Assembly (NCBI RefSeq): GCF_019266065.1 | Contig: NZ_LPNR01000108.1 | Span: 1 to 64,000 of the forward strand | From: Nocardia sp. MH4 | Lineage (GTDB): Bacteria; Actinomycetota; Actinomycetes; Mycobacteriales; Mycobacteriaceae | Direction: 5' to 3' | Length of the DNA stretch: 64,000 nt | In this document: positions 24,546-30,967 of the stretch, one piece after another | How positions within the stretch are numbered: position 1 is the stretch's first letter | Layout: the number at the start of each line of letters is the position of its first letter | The notes under the pieces: model-generated | Databases searched by the model: none | Told to the model about the DNA's origin: nothing | Seen by the model: the letters and a program-made list of their open reading frames with translations, nothing else | Made by a program: the position numbers and the translations under genes

Positions 24546-26728
24546 CCCTCAACTCCGCCCCCTCCGTCCAGGCGCACCCGTCTCACGGGGTCCTGTAGGC
24601 CGAAGAGGGTGCGCTTGACGGTGCGGCTGCCCTCGGCCCGTTCGCACTGTTGGCCGATGACGCGGCCCTCACTGATCATCTGTTCGATCGCCGCGCGGGT
24701 TGCTTCCTTCTTGCCGCCAACCGCACCCAACAGTGCTGTTTTCGACAGCTCAAAGGGATGGTCTCGGAGGGTCTGCTCTATGGCCTCGCGGACGCGGTCA
24801 CCGCCGCGCGGCCTAGCCCCTTCCGTGCCAGCTCGGCGCACGGCCCAGCTGATCCCCGGAGCGGTTGCCTCGCCTGATTCGAGCTCGCCCACGGCGGGCA
24901 AGGTCCAGTCAATTTCGTACCGCGCGCCGCCCCACTGCCGCGACCCGAACTCCACGCCCAGCCGGTACTCCCCGGCGGCCAGATCGGGCGGTTCGCGGTG
25001 CTGCTGCAAACCCCACGAGTCGGCCCACTGGCCCACGCCCGCCTGCGAAATGGAGTCGAGGTCGAGCCCGCCCGCCCCGGTTTTGTTGAAGTGGTCCGCG
25101 ACGATCAACGCCGCCTCACCCCCAATCAACCCCGACAGCTCCGCGAGCATCGGCCCGCGCGCGTAGAGGTTCTGCGCCTCCACGCCCGTCGGGTGGAACG
25201 CATACAGCGGATCGAGGATCACCAGCGCCGGTTGCATCTCGTCCAGCCCGGCCTTGACCGCGTCGGTGAACTCGGTGCTGGTGAGGGAGGCGACGTCAAA
25301 CACGGCATCAATCGGAAGCTCCGCGAGGTCCACGCCGTACGCCCGCGCCATGGCCTGTAGGCGACGCTGGAACGGTTCTTCGCCGCCCTCGCCCACGAAG
25401 TACAGCACCGGGCCAGCCGTGGCGACCTCAAATTCGCCAAGCATCGGCTTACCGCTAGCCAGGGCCACGGTCAGCGCGAGCAGGTTGTACGACTTCAGCG
25501 TCTTCCTCGCACCCGCCCACGGCCCGAACGAATTCCGGGGCCAAACCCCACGGATCAGCCACTCCATCGGCGGTATGGGCTTGGCGAGCTCCCGCGCGCT
25601 CACGCGGGCGAAGCGCGGCCGACGTTGCACGGCGTTGCCCTCAGCATCGAGCAGCCCCCGCGCTCGCAGGGCTTCGCGGTCTTGGCCGGGGTAGGGCGTG
25701 TCCCTGTGCCATGAGCCGCCCGGCGCGAACGCCTGGCTGATGGTTGCCTGAGCAATGAAGAGCACGCGGTCGGCGGCGATGAGCTGACCACCGCCCGCAA
25801 CAAAGCGGTCGAACTCGTCGGCTGCCACCTCCACCCCGCGCACCGGCCCAAGCACGGCCACGTAAGCACTTCTCAACGTGCTCAGCGCGGTAGGTACGCC
25901 GGGCTCGCCGTTCGCGCCCAGCCGGATCAGCGCAGCGGTACGGTCTCGGACCGCATCAAAGCGCGAACCATCCTCGCCATCCAGGCACTGGATCGCGGCG
26001 GCCAACGTGCGCAGTACCGCAGGAGATGGTGCACCGGCTGCCAGACCCTTTAGCAACTCGGAACCCTCAGCGCGGCTGGCCTTCTGGGTCGGGACGGTCG
26101 CCCCGTTGACCAGCGCGTGCGCGAGTGGTGCCGGCAGTTCCGTGAGATCCTCCAGCCGCGGCACGTCGTTGGAAATCTCCCCGGACGGGTCGTACCAGCG
26201 GACAACGTTGCCGTTCGGGTGAAGGCTGGGGTACGCCATCGCGTAGCGGTGCCCAGCTTGGAGCAGTTCGACGCCGCTACCGGGTAGCTTGCCGGGCCAC
26301 GCCTGGCCAGTCGGCACACGGTAGAACCGTTGGCCGCTACCGTCGCCCCGCGCTGTCGACGACCACGTAGGCGGGAACTTGCACCCCGCGTCGGCCTCGA
26401 ACTTGGCCAGGGTTGCGAGGCCACGCTTGCCGCCGTAGTTGTCGACGTCGATAGCCACCACGCCGTCCGGTAACCGCAAGGCCACGTTGGCGTTTGGCGG
26501 TCGCTCGGCGCACCAGCGCTCAACCTGCGTATCGTCTGGGACTCGGCCGTTGTAGCCGGTGAAGCCTTCGGGCGGGCTCGACTTCTTGCCTGGCGGCAAC
26601 GGCAACACGGACTGCCAACCGGCCGCGCGGTATTCGTGTGCAATATCGCCGTAGCCCTTTGGAATTGACATCTCGGACGGGGTAGCAATTTCGGCCCGGC
26701 CGTTACGCCGGTCAGAGGGTATAGTCAC
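24539..26728 (-). CDS. Replication protein: prim-pol domain plus RepA-type AAA ATPase
   Basis: 729 residues from GTG 26728 with GAAGGAA upstream. Residues ~25-200 are a bifunctional primase/polymerase domain with the metal pair Asp94/Asp96 (AIDVDNYGG), GDGSGQRFYRVP, and His170 (YPSLHPNG). The ATPase domain starts ~385: its P-loop reads GARKTLKS (406-413), a degenerate Walker A ending in KS, and Walker B is LVILDPLY with Asp506, then DHFNKTG. The C-terminus (~640-700) looks like a winged helix. It probably primes and unwinds element DNA at a nearby origin. It heads the right-to-left operon after the excisionase and a zinc-type protein. Confidence 0.9.
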   Translation of the reverse strand: MTIPSDRRNGRAEIATPSEMSIPKGYGDIAHEYRAAGWQSVLPLPPGKKSSPPEGFTGYNGRVPDDTQVERWCAERPPNANVALRLPDGVVAIDVDNYGGKRGLATLAKFEADAGCKFPPTWSSTARGDGSGQRFYRVPTGQAWPGKLPGSGVELLQAGHRYAMAYPSLHPNGNVVRWYDPSGEISNDVPRLEDLTELPAPLAHALVNGATVPTQKASRAEGSELLKGLAAGAPSPAVLRTLAAAIQCLDGEDGSRFDAVRDRTAALIRLGANGEPGVPTALSTLRSAYVAVLGPVRGVEVAADEFDRFVAGGGQLIAADRVLFIAQATISQAFAPGGSWHRDTPYPGQDREALRARGLLDAEGNAVQRRPRFARVSARELAKPIPPMEWLIRGVWPRNSFGPWAGARKTLKSYNLLALTVALASGKPMLGEFEVATAGPVLYFVGEGGEEPFQRRLQAMARAYGVDLAELPIDAVFDVASLTSTEFTDAVKAGLDEMQPALVILDPLYAFHPTGVEAQNLYARGPMLAELSGLIGGEAALIVADHFNKTGAGGLDLDSISQAGVGQWADSWGLQQHREPPDLAAGEYRLGVEFGSRQWGGARYEIDWTLPAVGELESGEATAPGISWAVRRAGTEGARPRGGDRVREAIEQTLRDHPFELSKTALLGAVGGKKEATRAAIEQMISEGRVIGQQCERAEGSRTVKRTLFGLQDPVRRVRLDGGGGVEGA

Positions 26729-26811
26729 TATTGGTTCCTTCTTTGTGGCTAAAGAAAAGGCCAGTGCCCCTGTGGAGTGCTACCCAGCCTCCACGGGGGC
26801 GCTTCTGCTTT

Positions 26812-27531
26812 TCAGAGGTATTTGTCAATCGGCCAGCCGGACGAATGAGCCCAGCCGTCGTTTGTGATGAAATGCAGAACGCTGGCGTCGGGCCTACCGA
26901 TTTCCCGGTCGAAACCCATTCGGCAATCTGTGCACGTCGGGAACATGCGCAAGACCGCGCCACATGAGATGAGCATTGTGAAATCGATTGCTCGGCCTGG
27001 CGTGTCGTCACGCCAACTGCCGCACCAGTAGCAGCACCGCGCGAACGCCCATGACATCAAGTACGCCACGCGCAAACGGCTGTACCCGTACGGAACTGGC
27101 CATGCTGCCAACGCCGGTTCCGCTACGCCCAGGTTCACCGGCATGTGCGGTCGAAACACTGGCGCGGTGGGTGCGTGAAGGACAACGATCGGTGCGGGCG
27201 ATTCGGTCGCCGCAACCAAATACTGCTCGAACTCCAGGTTGAGCATCGCAAGCTCAGTTTCGGAGTGCCCCTTGAGGAATTCGGCTGCGAGGTCGTACCC
27301 GCCCGCGTTGAAGGTCAGCGGCTGCCTGCCCGGCAGGTTGCTGTGTAGGTAGTCCAAGCCCGAGTTCACCAGCGCTGCTGGCGTCGGAACGGTGGGGGAC
27401 TGCGACTGCTCCCGGACCAGGTCGAGCGCTGCGCTGATTCGCGGGAACTCCCTTGCGTATGGGGAGAATCCGGGTCCGCCGTCGTCAGGCTGATCTACCG
27501 CATCCAGTTGATCACCGAACGCCGCGCTCAT
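26812..27531 (-). CDS. Cys-rich hypothetical protein of the element
   Basis: 239 residues; its ATG overlaps the stop of the excisionase-like gene (ATGA). The N-terminal half is helical and acidic. The C-terminal half has Cys166, Cys167, Cys170 (RCCYWCGSW) and later Cys190, Cys200, Cys203 (CTDC), spacing that suggests a metal site. I recognise no family. Its place between excisionase and replicase suggests a role in early functions. Confidence 0.65.
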   Translation of the reverse strand: MSAAFGDQLDAVDQPDDGGPGFSPYAREFPRISAALDLVREQSQSPTVPTPAALVNSGLDYLHSNLPGRQPLTFNAGGYDLAAEFLKGHSETELAMLNLEFEQYLVAATESPAPIVVLHAPTAPVFRPHMPVNLGVAEPALAAWPVPYGYSRLRVAYLMSWAFARCCYWCGSWRDDTPGRAIDFTMLISCGAVLRMFPTCTDCRMGFDREIGRPDASVLHFITNDGWAHSSGWPIDKYL

Positions 27532-27773
27532 GCCGACACCTGCTCAGGCTGAGCCGCTCGGCGCTTCGACATCAGGTAGTCCATCAGGTCTTGAGTGGCG
27601 TACCAGAGTGACCCGGAGACCATGAAGCTAGGAAGCTCACCGCTGGACGTTTTGCGGTCCAGCTCGTTGTACTTGAACTCGACACCGAGCGCATCTCGGT
27701 ACCAGTTGATCGCGCCCTGCTTGCCCTTGATAGTCGGGTACGGCGTCAGTTCGGGTATAGGACTGCGGGACAT
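27528..27773 (-). CDS. xis: Excisionase-like small DNA-binding protein
   Basis: 81 residues from ATG 27773 with AAGGAG upstream. The C-terminal half (GELPSFMVSGSLWYATQDLMDYL) follows the winged-helix Xis/AlpA pattern in which the protein contacts DNA just before a helix guiding integrase direction. The N-terminus (PTIKGKQGAINWYRDALGV) resembles the helix-turn-helix arm. It is the first gene of the leftward operon leading to the replicase, so excision and replication would be switched on together. Confidence 0.65.
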   Translation of the reverse strand: MSRSPIPELTPYPTIKGKQGAINWYRDALGVEFKYNELDRKTSSGELPSFMVSGSLWYATQDLMDYLMSKRRAAQPEQVSA

Positions 27774-28132
27774 GGCTACTCCTTGCGAACGGAGTGCCTA
27801 GATCTGCAAAAACCCAGGCACTCACAACAATTGGTCGTTGAGTGAACCTGGGCGTGACGCTGCCAGCCCGGCTTGCCATGTCCATCCTGAGCCAGAGTCG
27901 GTGATCGGTACTCGCTCTGACCCGCGCCTTGAGCGTTCAATGGCTAAAGGACGGCTTGCCTGCCCCGGTGACTAATCGGGGCGTCGCCCGGAGAACCGGA
28001 CGGCTTCATCTTACCCTAGCGCCCGGCGAGGCCGTTTAAGGCCGCACAAGGCCGCAATAGTTACCTATGCTCACGGCTTATACTTGATCTTGAAGCGGCG
28101 CGCGGACTCAGGGCATTCCGAGGCGCAGTTCA
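27774..28132. other. Divergent control region between excisionase and capsid genes
   Basis: No gene is seen. Visible structure: a hairpin GCCCCG...CGGGGC (27962-27982, nine-base loop); a repeated GGACGGCTT (27949 and 27998); three GGCCG words in GAGGCCG, AAGGCCG, AAGGCCG around 28028-28055; and a good -10 hexamer TATACT at 28079-28084 without a convincing -35. It presumably drives both the leftward early operon and the rightward capsid operon. Confidence 0.5.
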
Positions 28133-28152
28133 AAACGAATTCGAATTCGTTT
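28133..28152. promoter_or_regulatory. 20-bp perfect palindrome upstream of the capsid gene
   Basis: AAACGAATTCGAATTCGTTT ends 29 bp before the capsid ATG and about 49 bp after the TATACT box. Its CGAATTCG core occurs twice here and again in the XRE/zinc-ribbon intergenic region (30338-30345), suggesting one repressor for both. Confidence 0.65.
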
Positions 28153-28181
28153 ATCGCACTCTGTGCTCCGAAGGAGTTCTT

Positions 28182-29345
28182 ATGTCGCAGGTGATTATTG
28201 GCTATGTTCTCGGTGAACCGGTGTATGCGCTTTGCGGCGGCGACAGCGGTTTCAGCACCCAGAGTGACGTTCTGGTAGATCAGACGGCGGACGGCGTTGA
28301 CCTGAACACGATTTGGGGCGACGTCGCTACCGCGCTCTCGATGTACAACACCGAGCGCAGCACCATCGCCTCAATTCTGTCGTACCGGACGACCAACACT
28401 GCTGATGCTGTGCCGCAGTCGATTTCGTATGACAGCTTTGAGGAAGCGTCGGAATTCGGCGTGCCGACGGCCATGCGTGAATCGCCCGACGTGCTGCTCA
28501 TGGGCTACGACTTCAAGGACTACGACAAGGCCACCCGCTTTACCTGGAAGTTCCTGCGAGACGCCACGGCGGAACAGGTCAACTCGGTGGTGAACCGGGT
28601 GCTTGAGGCGGATAACCGCCGTGTCACTGGCAAGATTCTCGACCGGCTGTTCAACCCAGCTGAGCGCGTGAACGAGTTCGGCGCGAAGGTGTTTGGCCTG
28701 TGGACGGGCTCGGATGGTCTCGGTCCGCTGCCGTACCTGGGCAAGGAGTTTCCGACCTCCACGAACCACTACCTCGCGACCCAAGCCGCGCTGATCGACT
28801 CGGGCGACGTGGAAGGCGCGATCAAGCTCATCACCGACAAGGGCTACGGCCGTCAGCCGGGTACACAGTTGCTGATCCTTGCGAACCCGCAGGAAGGCGA
28901 GCTCATCCAGACCTGGAAGGCTGGGGAGACCAACAACAACAGTCAGATCGCAAAGCACGACTTCGTCCGAAGTGCCACTGCGCCTGCGTATCTGACCCAG
29001 GACAACATCATCGGCAAGGTGCCGCCCGGTGAGTACAACGGCTTGCCGATCGAGGGCAGCTACGGCCCGGCCTGGCTGATTCAGTCGGAATTCATTCCGG
29101 CAGGATGGTTTACGGTCGTGGCGTCCGGCGGACCGAACAGCACTCTCAACCCGGTCGCCATGCGCGAGCACATCAAGCCGCAGTACCAGGGGCTGCGTCT
29201 GATCGCTGGCCGCCAGCCCGGTTACCCGCTACAGGAGTCGTTCTTTGCACGCGGGTTCGGTACCGGCGTTCGATTCCGAGGCGCGGCCGTCTGCGTCCAG
29301 GTGACCACCAACGCGTCGTACACCGCGCCCGTTATCCCGATGTGA
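28182..29345 (+). CDS. Phage major capsid-like protein (HK97-type fold suspected)
   Basis: 387 residues from ATG 28182 with AAGGAG upstream. The C-terminal half carries signs I associate with actinophage major capsid proteins: LILANPQEGELI, an internal AMREHIKPQYQGLRLIAG segment, then YPLQESFFARGFGTGVRFRG and the closing beta-strand AAVCVQVTT. The length is right for a processed-shell subunit, but no scaffold domain or protease gene is nearby. It is the first gene of a rightward operon of three. An encapsulin-like nanocompartment is an alternative; no cargo gene is recognised. Confidence 0.7.
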   Translation: MSQVIIGYVLGEPVYALCGGDSGFSTQSDVLVDQTADGVDLNTIWGDVATALSMYNTERSTIASILSYRTTNTADAVPQSISYDSFEEASEFGVPTAMRESPDVLLMGYDFKDYDKATRFTWKFLRDATAEQVNSVVNRVLEADNRRVTGKILDRLFNPAERVNEFGAKVFGLWTGSDGLGPLPYLGKEFPTSTNHYLATQAALIDSGDVEGAIKLITDKGYGRQPGTQLLILANPQEGELIQTWKAGETNNNSQIAKHDFVRSATAPAYLTQDNIIGKVPPGEYNGLPIEGSYGPAWLIQSEFIPAGWFTVVASGGPNSTLNPVAMREHIKPQYQGLRLIAGRQPGYPLQESFFARGFGTGVRFRGAAVCVQVTTNASYTAPVIPM

Positions 29346-29554
29346 GCGCGGGCATGATTACCCCACGCGACCCCGCCACCCACGACGGCGCGTCGGAATT
29401 CTGCTGGGGGCCGGGGCTCACCCCGCCCGGCCTCGAAGACGCGCCGCCGAGCGCGGGCGGTCGGTACCGAGGCCAGTGCCCGCCGTTGGACGGGCGAGCC
29501 CTCGCGAAAGCAGAAGCGCTCGCGCGCCTGAACTCTGGAGGTAGCGATGGCTAG
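29342..29554 (+). CDS. Small protein coupled to the capsid-like gene
   Basis: 70 residues if the GTG at 29342, overlapping the capsid stop (GTGA), is used; ATG 29354 is an alternative. The product is Pro/Gly-rich, begins near ITPRDPATHDGASEF and ends RLNSGGSDG. It resembles short head-associated or decoration proteins only in position. Its stop lies inside the start of the next gene. Confidence 0.55.
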   Translation: MSAGMITPRDPATHDGASEFCWGPGLTPPGLEDAPPSAGGRYRGQCPPLDGRALAKAEALARLNSGGSDG

Positions 29555-29966
29555 GCGCGTGCACAAGCGCGATCGGTTGGGGCGGTTCGCGGGCAGCGCT
29601 GCGGGCGCGGCTGCCGGTGCGGCCGTCGGGGGCGCACTCGGCAGCAAGCGCGTCCGCGCCCGGTACATCGCAGGCAGCCTCAAGTCGGAATCGCACGTCG
29701 GCACCTCAGCCGACGGCAAGTTCACCGGGGCCAAGCTCGGCGCGCGCTACACCGCGCCGGGCGGGCGTGAGGTTGTGGTTAAGGGGATCATCGGCATCTC
29801 CACGCCCAAGCAGAGCAAGCCCACTCCGCCGCCGAGCGCTAAGGCTGCGGCCAAGTCGGCTACGTCTGGCGCTAAGGCTGCGAGCGGCCAGAGGGCTACC
29901 GCCGCCACGCCCCGCACGGGCAAGTCGGTAGCTGCCAGCTCGGCCGGGCGCAAAGTGCGCCGGTAG
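29547..29966 (+). CDS. Very basic, Ala/Lys-rich protein of the capsid operon
   Basis: 139 residues from ATG 29547, with GGAGG upstream and an 8-bp overlap with the preceding gene. The N-terminus (RRVHKRDRLGRFAGSAAG) holds a glycine-zipper-like GAAAGAAVGGALGS stretch; the rest is rich in Lys, Arg, Ala and Ser. A DNA-binding or head-internal protein is plausible. No family recognised. Confidence 0.55.
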   Translation: MARRVHKRDRLGRFAGSAAGAAAGAAVGGALGSKRVRARYIAGSLKSESHVGTSADGKFTGAKLGARYTAPGGREVVVKGIIGISTPKQSKPTPPPSAKAAAKSATSGAKAASGQRATAATPRTGKSVAASSAGRKVRR

Positions 29967-29977
29967 CGCGTCGGCGG

Positions 29978-30322
29978 TCAGTCGGCGGGCTTACCGAGCC
30001 ACTCGCGCCAGTCTGGCTTGACGGCCGGGGTCGGGCTGACCAGCTTGCACTGCCAGCACTCGTAGTCGGCCTGGTCCTTGGCGACGTTCTGGCGCGCGGT
30101 GCAGCGCGGACACGTCACAGCGCGCATACCCGCCGGGGGAGCCGGTTCGCCTCGCGCCACAAGCACCGTCGCCAGAACGCCCAGCGGGCCGAAGAAGAAG
30201 CCGACCAGGAAGAAACCGCCGGGGCTGCGGCGCTTCTTCTCGGCGATGATCATGCTGACGATGCCGCAGGCGAAACCGACCATTACGGCGAACACCAGCA
30301 TCCCGAGCGCTTCATTGCTCAT
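29978..30322 (-). CDS. Two-helix membrane protein with zinc ribbon
   Basis: 114 residues from ATG 30322. Two membrane helices (~5-27 and ~36-56) precede a zinc ribbon with Cys71/Cys74 (CPRC) and Cys89/Cys92 (CWQC). Such proteins occur in actinobacterial phages without known role. It is transcribed toward the capsid operon and divergently from the small XRE regulator, with a shared palindromic region, as expected for an immunity or exclusion gene expressed in the integrated state (inference). Confidence 0.6.
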   Translation of the reverse strand: MSNEALGMLVFAVMVGFACGIVSMIIAEKKRRSPGGFFLVGFFFGPLGVLATVLVARGEPAPPAGMRAVTCPRCTARQNVAKDQADYECWQCKLVSPTPAVKPDWREWLGKPAD

Positions 30323-30325
30323 GAC

Positions 30326-30358
30326 GATTCTCCATTCCGAATTCGAGTCGGGAGAATC
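30326..30358. promoter_or_regulatory. Inverted repeat between the zinc-ribbon and XRE genes
   Basis: GATTCTCC (30326-30333) and GGAGAATC (30351-30358) are perfect 8-bp arms around a 17-bp centre that contains CGAATTCG. It starts four bases before the 30322 gene. A probable operator; two similar CTAGAC words follow (around 30375 and 30411). Confidence 0.55.
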
Positions 30359-30427
30359 CTAGGCGTTTGCGCTCTAGACGTTTCCACTCTGGATCAATGC
30401 GCGCTAGACATATGTGCTTGGTTTGTC

Positions 30428-30688
30428 ATGGCAACCCCTCCGAACAAACCGCCCGCAAACCCGACGCTGAAGGCGTTCGGGGAACGGGTACGTGCGCGGC
30501 GGCTCGAGCTGGGGTGGAGCCAGGAGGCTGCCGCCCACGAGATCGGCGTGCACTGGACGCACCTCGGGCAGGTTGAGCGCGGCCAGCGCAGCGCGCGGGT
30601 TGAGAACATCATCAAGTTCGCGGCCGGGCTCCAGACGACGCCCGGCGCGCTGCTGGACGGGTTACCTGCGCCTACCGGCGACGCCTGA
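30428..30688 (+). CDS. Small XRE/Cro-CI-type repressor
   Basis: 86 residues. Nearly the whole protein is one helix-turn-helix domain: FGERVRARRLELGWSQEAAA then HEIGVHWTHLGQVERGQRS, closing with LQTTPGALLDGL. It lies at the right end of the element, next to attR. Likely a lysogeny-type switch acting on the CGAATTCG sites; not demonstrated. Confidence 0.82.
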   Translation: MATPPNKPPANPTLKAFGERVRARRLELGWSQEAAAHEIGVHWTHLGQVERGQRSARVENIIKFAAGLQTTPGALLDGLPAPTGDA

Positions 30689-30775
30689 GCCCGCTTCGGG
30701 GATGGCACGGGGGTGGGGCGAAAGGCCGTCAACCTGCAAGGAAATGACGCCGCGACCCATCTACATGGGTCTTCT

Positions 30776-30852
30776 TGGTGCCCCCACAGGGACTCGAACC
30801 CTGACTTGGCGGATTTTAAGTCCGCTGCCTCTGCCAATTGGGCTATAGGGGC
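30776..30852 (-). tRNA. tRNA-Leu(UAA), with class I-like short variable loop; integration target
   Basis: 77 bases including an encoded CCA (complement of 30776-30778). Acceptor stem GCCCCTA/TGGGGGC, anticodon stem GCGGA/TCCGC with loop CTTAAAA (anticodon UAA), five-base variable region CAAGT, and T arm CAGGG-TTCGAGT-CCCTG all pair. The D stem has one mismatch. Bacterial Leu tRNAs normally carry a long variable arm, which is absent. The 3' half up to about 30820 is element-derived; the 5' half is chromosomal. Confidence 0.85.
30779..30820 (-). repeat. attR: 3' half of the intact tRNA supplied by the element
   Basis: It aligns with 18771-18812 at 38 of 42 positions. The 12-bp identical end block is 30809-30820. 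Right of it the sequences diverge, marking the chromosomal 5' tRNA half. Confidence 0.85.
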
Positions 30853-30967
30853 GTCCGGGACAGCCTAGCGACTCGTACGGGTGTACCGGAATCGTGTCGG
30901 TAGACAAGGTCGGCCCGGCGTGTCGTCGATGACAGCGCCGAACCGACCTTATCGCCGATGGGGCTGG

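Larger units (their letters stand above)
18801..30820. mobile_element. Integrated phiRv-like/phage-satellite-type element, 12,008 bp
   Basis: It is bounded by the attL and attR tRNA halves; the ungapped alignment puts corresponding bases exactly 12,008 bp apart. The cargo is a tyrosine integrase, serine recombinase, excisionase-like gene, prim-pol/AAA replicase, small-terminase-like zinc protein, capsid-like protein, two XRE regulators and several small unknown genes. It has no large terminase, portal, protease or tail genes, and no conjugation gene. The size and set resemble phiRv1/phiRv2 of M. tuberculosis and capsid-encoding satellites. Alternatives are a decayed prophage or a plasmid-like element; most frames are intact and tightly packed, which argues against decay. 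Confidence 0.85.

Noticed and set aside
28182..29345. Encapsulin cargo system instead of a phage capsid
   Set aside because: No adjacent cargo enzyme (peroxidase, ferritin-like or desulfurase) is seen and the surrounding genes are phage-like; kept as an alternative only.
18801..30820. Conjugative AICE (pSAM2-type) element
   Set aside because: No FtsK/TraB-type translocase or spread genes are present, and the replicase is prim-pol type; capsid and terminase-like genes point to phage ancestry.
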